64,000 bases of DNA from Calycina herbarum (Eukaryota > Ascomycota > Leotiomycetes > Helotiales > Pezizellaceae). Numbering within the stretch: position 1 is the stretch's first letter; the number at the start of each line of letters is the position of its first letter. The stretch spans positions 248,001 to 312,000 of the forward strand of contig LLEY01000005.1 in the NCBI GenBank assembly GCA_001414485.1, written 5' to 3'. Below the pieces are notes generated by a model. The model made no database searches. It was not told the DNA's origin and worked only from the letters and a program-made list of their open reading frames with translations. Positions 46,124 through 55,382 of this stretch are shown piece after piece. The position numbers were made by a program, and so were the translations under genes.

Positions 46124-47690
46124 ATGGTACTTTCTGCCTGTTTCTGCGCCTCGAACCAAAGTAGCATTTGGAGATGCGATGCACCTTTCCCAAACTGCAC
46201 AATTTCAATGGGTTTCGACTTTGATGTTCTCCAAAATATCACCACGATCATATATAACAGTTGCCCTCAAGACTTGAGACTCTGGAAAGGCACTGCAGCT
46301 TTGACCGATGAAGCATGTAGGATCTTTGCCCATGGTATTTCTTGAAGATGCTTGGGAACGAATGTTTCCTGAAAAGCCCCTTTATTTCAACTCGCGGCAC
46401 TTTTCCCGCGACCACCTTTAAATGTTGTCGTCGAGTTTTTCGTCATCGTCCATCTCATGGGTGATCCTATCACAACGCTGGGATGAATGCTTGCCAAATA
46501 CCAGAAAAGATGTAGAAGAGATCACCAAAGGTCGTTTGCGAGTTTTTTTGTTTTCCCAACCCCTTCCAAGTCGGCTTCTAATAGTTGTAGCGCACCAAGT
46601 ATAGAACAGAGAGACAAGATCGATTTTCCCAAGATATGTGTTCAGAAAGCCACTCCCTGGCTGCCGATCGTACGACAAAATTACCTCCAATGTTTGTGGC
46701 ACAGGTTGTCCTAGTTTTATAATTTGGAATGCCTTCGTACGGGCGATAGGCGGCGCACAACACTCCAACGGTTACATCAATGTAGATGCTCTGGCTCATA
46801 CCGACTGTCTTTCTGAGCTCCCTGGTTGGAGTTTCCCAAACTGCTCATGCCATTCCTAGAATCCTTCGGCAGCTGAGTGACGAAACCAACGAGCGAGGTT
46901 TATTACATTCCAAGGGGCTTGTTGGTAGTGGTCGGAAGTTCAATGATGGTATATTCTTGGTAACCACGTCCATCATTCCAACATCATTCCAAAGCGATGG
47001 AAATCCCAAAGTCAACGGAACGAACTTGCACGCCAGGTTCCGGTTTCTACTTAAATATTACAGTAGCATCCTTGGGCCAGGGTCTAAAATGTTTCCTTTT
47101 ATCGTCATCACCCTTGGATTTCTTATAGCCTTTATAGCCGCGTATCGCGTTCCCCAGTTGGCTTTGAATGTCGCCATGTCGGGATGCTGTTTGTGTATCT
47201 CGCTTAGGTACTCAGTTGGATCATCAGTTGCTCATTGGGGATATTGGGGCTCCGTGTAAGCCATCACCGGGGATAATTTTATTTCCCACTACTGAAGGAT
47301 ACCATTTTTGCTATCGGCACTTTATCTAGGATGCCTATCGGTCGCGTCGGGGTTCACAATCGCTGTTCATGCTTTACACTATGGGGATGGACAGGCGAAG
47401 GATATTTTCAATTTGAGATTGGTAGAGAGTATCCAGCGGTTATGTTTACGAGAATTTCTATGCAGCTTCTCCTCGTCCCACTCCTCGTGTTTTCGAAATA
47501 CAGAGTCGCCTTTCGGGTTTTCCTTCGGGGTGATAATGGGAAGGACATTAGAAGAGACGCAATCATCAAGCCTTCCTCCTGGGAATTGAACAGGGTCACT
47601 CGTTGGTGTCACTTCCAATGGCTACGAGTCTGTGGATTTATATGATTTGTGTGGGGTTCTTTCGTCAACTTATTGGCAGAGATTAACCGG
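46124..47690 (+). pseudogene. broken multi-pass membrane protein gene of unknown family
   Basis: Long conserved-looking segments on the + strand fall in different frames. The first frame reads PNCTISMGFDFDV and LRLWKGTAALTDEACRIF, then stops at 46343-46345. A shifted frame continues LEDAWERMFPEK, and the first frame resumes with QLAALFPRPPLNVVVEFFVI and HLMGDPITTLG before a TGA. After another shift, LSELPGWSFPN moves to a third frame with LSDETNERGLLHSKGLVGSG, NDGIFLVTTSIIPTSFQSDG, YYSSILGPGSKMFPFIVITL and further hydrophobic spans. A good intron (GTAAGC ... AAG, about 47256-47296) then leads to VASGFTIAVHALHYG. Several hydrophobic stretches indicate a polytopic membrane protein. At least three frameshifts and in-frame stops mark it as decayed. 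I associate the motifs with a fungal membrane protein family of unknown function but cannot name it. Confidence 0.65.
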
Positions 47691-48300
47691 CTACCATTTC
47701 CAGGGATTTATTTGTCTAGCTTATTTTCCTTCAACTTCACGTATTTTTGAAATGCTGGCTCGCAACCATTTTCGCACTTATAGGAACTAGAGCCTCCCAT
47801 CTCTTCAGTGCGATAGTCTACTGAAAGTTTAAATAAATTACTCCTATTCTCTGCTGATAGCTCCTATACTAATGGGGTCCAGTGCAGCATACTCACATCA
47901 AAAGTACTTTGTAAGCTACCTGCATGTTATCGAAGACAACCAATCAGACACCACCTAAATTTCCAGGCTCCAAGTCTACTTTCCCACATCGCTCCTCCGA
48001 ATTTCTTACAAATACTTAGACCGTCAACAATTATTTCAGACGAACTTTAAAGAGAGTCAAGTTCGATTTCAAAGCATTGGAACTTGGTTTGTTTAGTAAT
48101 CTGTCCTGGATCCAATATTAGCTATCAGCACAATTGTTGGTCATTGGTTGCCAAACAGATTCTATATGAGATTTACACATTACTTGTGGTATGTACGATA
48201 CTCTTGGTATTATGAAATCTATTGTCACTTCGTGAACTAAGTTGTTCCAGGAGCCTCAAGATACTCAAAAAATCAACTTTCCACCCCATCTCAAGGGAAT
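47691..48300. other. intergenic, no gene seen
   Basis: About 600 bp between the decayed membrane protein gene and the transcription-factor-like gene; presumably the latter's promoter and leader. No motif was recognised. Confidence 0.5.
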
Positions 48301-50104
48301 ATGTTCACTCAAAGCGAATGGCCAACCCCATCCACTCAACCCAAATTGGAATTTATCTCCGTGGCAGGACCCAAAGGTATGGGAACCTCGAAACAGATCC
48401 GAACTCAGGTAATGCGGGATTACATCTGGAAACTCAAAAACAAAGACTTGACCCTATCGAACGTCATCGTCACGAGTCTCGAGATACAGAAGCCGTCTAA
48501 GTTTAAGAATAGATTTAGGTTGGATCCTTTAGTGGGAGGTAATGTGGAAAGGTCTGTGGAACCAGGGAAAACGAAGTCCCAGAACCAGAAGAAGAAATCT
48601 GTTTCCAAACAGAAACGAATTCAGTCACCGACAGTAGCTGTTGGTTTTGGGTTGCAGATGGAGGTTTTTGATACTTTTAGCCATCATCTGAAACCTTTCA
48701 GCAAGATGATACTTCATTATTGTGAGTCTTTCAAGAATATGAATATGGTGCTCTCCTTGATTCTTATCCGAAACCCCCTTCTCTCGGCTCAGCGCATCTT
48801 AGTTGTACTTTCATATTATACATTCCATAACCAACCATTAAATAGGCAACTGACTTATCTACCAGACCAAACTACCTACTCGATGAACTCGATAGCCGTC
48901 AACGCAGATGGCTCATTCTTCACAAAAGCCCGCTCCGACCCCGCACTCCTCTACTCCGTCCTCCATCTCGTAGCTTTACACCGCGATTTGAAAAGTGGAG
49001 TTTCAGAATCTCCTCATACTCTTTATCATGGTGGAGAAGCATTTAGAATCATCAATGAACGATTGAGAAATGAGAAGAAGTTTAGCGATATGACTATTGC
49101 CGCTGTAGCTATGCTCGCTAATAAAGAGGTGGGCGATATTCCCAGAAGAATAGCGGAGAAGTGATCTTTCTTTTGTATAATGAGTGTGCTAATGAGATTT
49201 GATGAAGAATCTAAATGGGAACTACGAACTTTCGAAGATGCATATTAAGGGGCTTATGTTGATGGTTGCTACGAGGGGTGGGATAGAATGTTTAAGTGGG
49301 GTTTTCTTGAAGATTGTTACTTGGTAAGTAGCATCCCTCTTTTTGTATTTAGCATACTTCTCTGATATTAGAAATAGGGCAGACTTCTGCTTTGCGAATA
49401 TTTGGGAATCCCAACCCTCACTTCCTCGACAAGACCTAGAGATAGATATAGACCCAGATGACTCGGAACTAGAGACGGATCTACTGGATATAAAAGATAC
49501 ATTCGGCACTAACTCCCCAATGATCAACATCTTCAAACAAATTCGTTATCTCGCCTTGAGCTTAGATCCTCAAAACAAAAAGCCAATCAATAGGATGAAT
49601 CTCAGTAACCGAATCTACCACCTCGAATACGACCTCCTTCTCCTCAACTCCAAACTCCCACACACCCACTCATTGATCACCTCCGATCAACTATCCCACT
49701 CACTAAAAACAGCAATCCACATCACCCTCCACCTCTTCATCCGCGAAATCCCCTCTTCCTCCCAAACAATCACCAAAATGGCAACACGTCTACGCACCTC
49801 CCTGGAACCAACTCTCTACACATGGTGGAACACCACCGGAAATCAAACACAAACGTGGCTTCTATGGATTCTATTCATTGGATGTTTAGCTTCTGATGGT
49901 GGGGAGCAGAGAAAATGGTTTGTGGAGAATCTTGTGGTTACGATGGATTTACTTGGGGTCTTTGAAGAGGGGGAGATGAGGAGGCGGTTAGGGATGGTGT
50001 TTTGGGTTGAGGGGTTCTTTGGAGAGGGGGGTGGGAGGATTTGGAGAGAGATTGGGGTGCTGAGGGAGGGTTTGTTTGAAGAGGTTTGGAGAGTGATAGT
50101 GTGA
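48301..50104 (+). CDS. fungal-specific transcription factor domain protein lacking a zinc cluster
   Basis: Four exons, 48301-48721, 48866-49128, 49208-49323, 49378-50104, encode 508 aa. The first intron is 144 nt and in frame without stops, so retention would still be read through. The protein begins with EFISVAGPKGMGTSKQIRTQ and VMRDYIWK, an N-terminal block I have seen in fungal regulator-like proteins. A Lys-rich segment (KKKSVSKQKR) could serve nuclear import. The remainder has the helical pattern of the Fungal_trans_2 (PF11951-type) middle region, including DPALLYSVLHLVALH and HIKGLMLMVATRGGI. No Zn2Cys6 motif is visible in any exon. It is a probable nuclear regulator, but DNA binding is not evident. 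Splice sites for exons 3 and 4 are inferred from frame continuity. Confidence 0.72.
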
Positions 50105-50340
50105 AAGGGATATTATAATCAAAGCATTTAAAAAGGTTCTATTCTGGCAGAGATTGGGAAACTCGCACGACTCGTCGTTGTGCTGTTGAATTTCTGGTTC
50201 TTAGGAGTGGAATGCACCTAGGAAGAGAGACAATGAAGTGACGGGAGGGAAGGCGATGCGTTCGTCTGCTTTTTCTCCTTGACGACGCGTAAAAAATAAA
50301 TGCGAAAAAAAAGGGAGATCAACCTCTAATAAACAGAGGA

Positions 50341-50760
50341 AATACGAGAGAATATTTATTTGAAAGATTTGAAACTCGACAGCCAGGCGGGTAGGTGATT
50401 GGGAAGTGAAGGAGAGGGAGGGTACTTACAAATTCGACCGCTCAACGAGCGACCAATACTCAATTTCCATCATATTCAAAGACTCCCTGTCTCATCATAC
50501 AATGCACCGATACTTGATATAGAGGGGACAACAAATGTACCGCGGCTCTTAGATAAAGGTCTCAGATAACACATTCGTCTTAGGCTCCGCCCTGGACGTT
50601 TGTGGACCTGGCTTATTTTTTTGTGACTAGAGAAGTGAGCTAGCGGATGGCTGCGATGTAGTTGGTGTGGGCGATGAGACGAGTGAGCCACCAAGGCCGA
50701 GTTTCTTTCTTTGTTAGAGGGAAGTATGTTATTTGTGGCCAAAAAAAAAGGTTCCCAGTA
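50341..50760 (-). repeat. tandem duplicated unit 1 (possible spliced transcript relic)
   Basis: Aligns with 50790-51240. Shared landmarks in order are TTTGAAA, GCCAG, a TACTTAC (GTAAGTA donor on the minus strand), ACAAATG, and a GAGTTTCTTTCTTT run. Divergence is high and no common reading frame survives. Confidence 0.5.
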
Positions 50761-50789
50761 CAGGGATTGATTTGTGCTGGGCAGAGTAA

Positions 50790-51240
50790 AGGTTTGATAC
50801 AAGATATTTGAAAGAATTGAAACTCAGCGGCCAGCAAGGAAGATGATATTGTGCTGTCTTCAAGGAAAGGAGAGAAATGATACTTACATAAACCAAAGAC
50901 GCGCACTGTAGACGAGTCAAATAATCCAAACACGAAAGATGTCGGTGATCTAATTCCAGAGGGTATAACAAATGCATCGCGACTCCTCCTGACCATCTGG
51001 GGGGTTTTTTTCTGCGTCTTACAGCTTCCCGCTTTTGGCGTTGCGAGTAGGACAACAAACTAATTGTTTTCTCGACTGAGAGATGTTAGCGGGGGTTCTT
51101 AAATGTGGTTTGTTTGAGCGGGCGAGGAGACTAGTGGGCTACGAGACCGTTGAGTTTCTTTCTTTCTTGGATAGGGGAAAGTGTGCTCTTTGTAGTAATG
51201 ATTGAATTAGCAAGGGGTATGGGGTTTGGGGTTTATGGGA
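50790..51240 (-). repeat. tandem duplicated unit 2
   Basis: Partner of 50341-50760, in the same orientation with the same landmark order, including the GTAAGTA donor-like site on the minus strand and the GAGTTTCTTTCTTTCTT run near 51150. Confidence 0.5.
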
Positions 51241-51567
51241 TCCTTTTAAATATAGCTAGACAGAGAGAGAAGAATGTAAAAAGAGAAAAGCAGGATTTCC
51301 AGGTTGTCATCTGTAGCGTTGATCTTTACAAGTTTTGAGGACTCTACTTTTTCCCCGCAAGAGAGGAGCGCCAGTTATATAAAGAAAGCTCAATTTCAAT
51401 ACGTTAATCTTCTACTTTTTGGTTGCCGGTAGAACGGTGGACGATTCTTTTTTCTTTTGAGGTCAATATAGGCGAGTAAGTAGCTTAGATATTAGATGCC
51501 AGTCAAGAGAACATTCTTCCTTCGAAACTATGAAAACTGTACACATCGGTAATAGTTCAAGCATCTC

Positions 51568-51710
51568 CTAGCTCGCTCTCGTTCTTCCCAATTTACAGAG
51601 TAACTTAAGAAACTCTGCTGAAGACTTAGACCAATCTCGAGTATCAACTTAGATTCTCCTGAACACTTAGTCTCGACCGTCCTAAAAGATTCGACGAGAG
51701 CGAGTTACTA
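51568..51710. repeat. imperfect inverted repeat
   Basis: AGCTCGCTCTCGT at the left and ACGAGAGCGAGTT at the right can pair. Inside, related CTGAAGACTTAGACC and CTGAACACTTAGTCTCG words recur. It may be the stem of an old MITE; the flanks are not resolved. Confidence 0.4.
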
Positions 51711-51764
51711 CTGCTTTTAATCTTCATCGCTGGCCAGATACAAGGCGCTCTAAATTATTCGTGT

Positions 51765-52010
51765 GGCGAGTAAGCCACGACTTATTCGTAAGTAAGCTGT
51801 CAAGTAATTAACGAGTAAGCCATGAGTTACTCGTGAGTGTACAAATTTCAATTATGGCCCCCAAACGTGACCGCTTGGCTTACCCGAACAGTAAACCAGT
51901 AAGCCGTCAAGTATCGGATAAGCCAAGCATCGAAGTTGGGGCCCAAAATATTTGCAAGTAAGCCATCAGTTACCTAGTAATCCAATGAATCTCGAGTAAG
52001 CCAGGTGTCG
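51765..52010. repeat. AGTAAGCC motif cluster with internal inverted GGCCCCCAAA/TTGGGGCCC arms
   Basis: AGTAAGCC occurs several times (for example near 51774, 51824, 51899, 51957 and 51993), mostly followed by variants of RTCAAGTA or ATSAGTTAC. In the middle, ATGGCCCCCAAACGTGACCG and, inverted downstream, TTGGGGCCCAAAATA form arms that both border GCTTGGCTTA/TAAGCCAAGC. It shares words with 34480-34700. Confidence 0.45.
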
Positions 52011-52323
52011 GCTTTAAAGACTGGGTGATTATATCCTCACTTTCTCGGAATTCATTCTTATAATAATAGTAGTTGGAGATATATATTTCTAGGAACGTTC
52101 TTGTGTACCTAATTAATAAAGAATGAAGGGAAACTCCACGCGCTGTAAAGAAATCTTCCTTTTCTGTAAAAGGGCGGAACTCTCTTAGAAATAAACATGC
52201 GACGGATGAATAAATAGAAAGCAGGGTATTGTTCGTGTTCTTGCAGCCAGCCAGCAAATATCAAATGATCAAATTTTCCTTTCCCCAACGCCGGATTTTT
52301 GGAGAAAAAAATAGTTAAGGATC

Positions 52324-53854
52324 TCAGTTGTCATAGCCGTCATCGCCCTCATCATCTGAGTCCGAGTTCATAAGAATGGCTCTGTTAAACGGTTAGCTTT
52401 GTTGACCTTGATTCAAAGGCTGTGACTTACGGGAGTGTCTCGACGACGACACTGTTCTCTTCATAATGTGTGATAAAACCGCCGCCCAAAATTCTCTTCA
52501 AAGTTTGAAATCTATGGAGTTTCCACCATTTGTCAATCTGGAGTAAACCGAAATCACGGAGTTTGACAGTCATTCGCGATCCATACATGCGACCATTCTT
52601 ATCACGAGCCATGGAATACCTTGGTCCAAGGTTTGGATGCTCTACTGCCTTGAGAATGTCTGCAAAGTTGGTGTGAAGTGTTTTTCGGTCCTTTTTTGCT
52701 ATTCGCTTCGAGGACTCCGTTGCGAGTTGCGACAGAGTCTGTTCAAGTTGGTATTTTTGGCGATAAACTTCGTATCGTTTGACCCAATTCGATTCAACGT
52801 GGTAGATGGCAGAAATCTCTTCACAATCTGCCTCGTCCGAGACTCGTTCCATCGGAGGTGCGAATCCATCTCCCTCTTCACGTTCTGTGTAACTCTTCTC
52901 ATAAAGTAAAGCAATGTTCTCCCCAACTGCAACCTGAACCTTGGTATCCGTGCTTTCCAGTTGTTCTACGAATGCCTCTATGGCCGCCTCTGTCTTTTCT
53001 TCTAGGTCGTCGATCGATGTTGCAAGAAATCCCCATACTTGGCAAGCCGCCGCAACCACTTCACCACTATCTGTAGCCTCGATTGAACTGCCATCTGATT
53101 CAATGATTTCAAGTAGATCATCCATTATATCCTCAATTTCGCTGTCCGCGGCACCGCCAAACATCGCGGCAGTGCCAAGTGTGTGGATTGCAGTGGCCTT
53201 TACTGAGGGGAATCGTGAGTCGGTGTAAAGAAGTTTCAAGGGCTGAAATAAGCCAACATATGCTGTCTCCGATGGGACAGTAATGAGGGTTAGGGCGATT
53301 GCTGTAAAACAAATTAACTATGTTCAAAATTCGAACCCAGAAGAAAAAAAACGAACCTCTCAAGGCAAGGCGTGACTCTTTCTCACTCCCATCTGCTTTG
53401 ATACTCTTAATAAATGCCGGGAAAAGTTCTCCAGCTTTGTGGCGTGTCTGGTCGTAGGCATAATGGTTCATGAGGTAATGAACATATAAATTCAGCGCAG
53501 ATTCCCGACCCTGTGTGCTGCTTCTCTTTCTATTGATAATCTCCTCTATGCGATCTGCGAGATCTTCTTTCCATGCTTCTGTAGCATCTTCGGGTACTTC
53601 AACTGCAAGTAAATCGTCCAGAGAATTCATACTAGATGCAACTCGTTAGTTTGAACAATAGTTCAAAATTCTGGTACCAACCTCCAGTTTGTGCAATCAC
53701 TCATGGCGTCTTCATCATCCGAGGCATGACGACTCGCATTCCGACTGTTTGTGCGCGAATTTGCCGCCGAAGAGGCGCGAGATGAGATTCGCGACTGTGC
53801 CTTCTTTGAAACCGTTTTCCCGCTCTCGAGCGCTTGCCGCCTCAAGTCGTGCAT
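52324..53854 (-). CDS. IFRD-family (interferon-related developmental regulator-like) protein
   Basis: Four coding exons: 53854-53682, 53631-53357, 53301-52431, 52381-52324, giving 458 aa. The N-terminus is basic and Ser/Arg-rich (MHDLRRQALESGKTVSKKAQ, then SRISSRASSAANSRTNSRNA), typical of IFRD1/2. An alpha-helical armadillo-like region follows from SMNSLDDLLAVEVPEDATEA, through RESALNLYVHYLMNHYAYD and FPSVKATAIHTLGTAAMFGG. The C-terminal block FADILKAVEHPNLGPRY and DKWWKLHRFQTLKRILGGGF matches the IFRD_C region. The last exon encodes an acidic tail, NSDSDDEGDDGYDN. Plant, animal and yeast IFRD proteins act in transcription control or ribosome binding; the role in filamentous fungi is not established. 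The gene is divergent from the FHA gene with 1.5 kb between. Confidence 0.88.
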
Positions 53855-55382
53855 GTTTACGATAGCAATAGGGTTTCTCGTGGAAATATTTGGAGGTTTC
53901 TCGAATGTAAAGGCGTCCGGGAATGTGGCAAGAGGTTGGGGGAAAATGTGAAGGAATGGTGCGGGGTACGAGAGTACTTGGAAAGTCGCCCAAGTCGTCG
54001 CAGAATGATGACGTCGCAGTGGTGCTATCGCAAAGCTCGATCTTGAGGTATTTGAGGTATTTGTGAGAGTGCTAATTGCTCCATGTGAATTACAAAGGGC
54101 GAGTTTCGGGTGGTGGAAGTTGGTGGGATGTTCTTGTTGAATCCTGATGTGGGAATCAGCAATTCAATCAGGTTACAAGTATGTTGTAAGGGAGGAAAGG
54201 GTGCTGTAGCGTCTGGAGCTGGGCTGGTGAAGCGTAGGTAGTGTAGGTAGTGTATGCAGAAGTGCCTATCCTGTGTGCGAGTGGGTTTTAGCGCTTTCCC
54301 AGGATTGGCTACATATTCTGCGTACTCTACCTACAAGTACGTAGCCATGATGATCACCGAAATCACTCCACTGTGGGGAGGCTTGAGTTGCGACTTAGCA
54401 TAAAAGTGGCAGTAGATATCTCGTGTTACTTTACTTCTTTAGGACATACTTTAGAACAACCGAATTTGATTAATCCAAAGCCCCTAGGTTAATGTAGTCA
54501 CTTAAATTCACTTTTAAATCAGAAACTACACAAAAGTACTCTAGTACTTACTGCCGCTTTGAATATCCGGCTAGCTGGTGCATAGAAAAGGAGCCAGGCA
54601 TTCACAGTTAATGTTTGCCAACTTAGTTGTCTAGTAGGTATTTCTTCATCAAGCTCTTTAAGCTCCAAAACTAGGTAGAAATACAACGCATGTCACAGTA
54701 TTTTAAAATAGCAGAGGAATCATGATCTGACTTGGTGCACGTGGCTAATGATATGACGCCGCTTTATGTCTCCAACTACCATTAGCCAAGAAATCGGTTT
54801 GCAAAGAATCGGCATTCGTCTACTACGACCCTTTACTACCTACCGTAGGACCGACTGGTGAATGAGCCGGTGACTCAGCCCCACAATTGCCTCGCCCTGC
54901 CTGGGCTCCACTTTTCTGGGGTTCTTATCGATTGCGATTGCCTGCTGGCCTGGCGCTGGTGCTGGTGCTTGCCTAGATAGACATTGACCCCTCCTTTCCA
55001 CCTTCCTGCCTACTCCCTCCTACTTTACTTCTACCTCCAACAACTCTCGACTCTCGACTCTCAACTCTCAACTCTCAACTCTCCCTCGCTCCTTCCAACA
55101 TACACACATCTTTCCTTCGTCCCTGAAAGTCAAGGCTCCCGTCGATCTACAACACCAACAACCATTCCGCAGTGTACTTGTACACCTTCACCCCTTCTTA
55201 TCGTCTCCCTTGAGCTCGGCATCTTCCTGCAGCGAAGAACGTATGTGTTTCATCACGCCTTCCACCTCAACCTTCCCATAACTGAACAGCAAACAGCGCT
55301 CAAGGGCCTCAAGCGGACGATCGGAATCCCACCTCGGAACCAAATACATTCCCACCATCTTCACCACGTCAGCGGTGACAAG
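53855..55382. promoter_or_regulatory. divergent promoter region of the IFRD and FHA genes
   Basis: A 1.5-kb head-to-head intergenic stretch. A CT-rich leader with a 7-bp tandem repeat (units of AACTCTC/GACTCTC, about 55041-55083) lies 300 bp before the FHA start. Long frames across the leader (for example from 54984) are read-throughs of this low-complexity sequence. Confidence 0.5.

Larger units (their letters stand above)
50105..52323. other. repeat-bearing intergenic region
   Basis: It holds a diverged tandem duplication (50.34-51.24 kb), an inverted repeat around 51.57-51.71 kb and an AGTAAGCC motif cluster (51.77-52.01 kb). No protein-coding gene is supported. The frames on the minus strand overlap the duplicated units but are not conserved between them. 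Confidence 0.5.
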
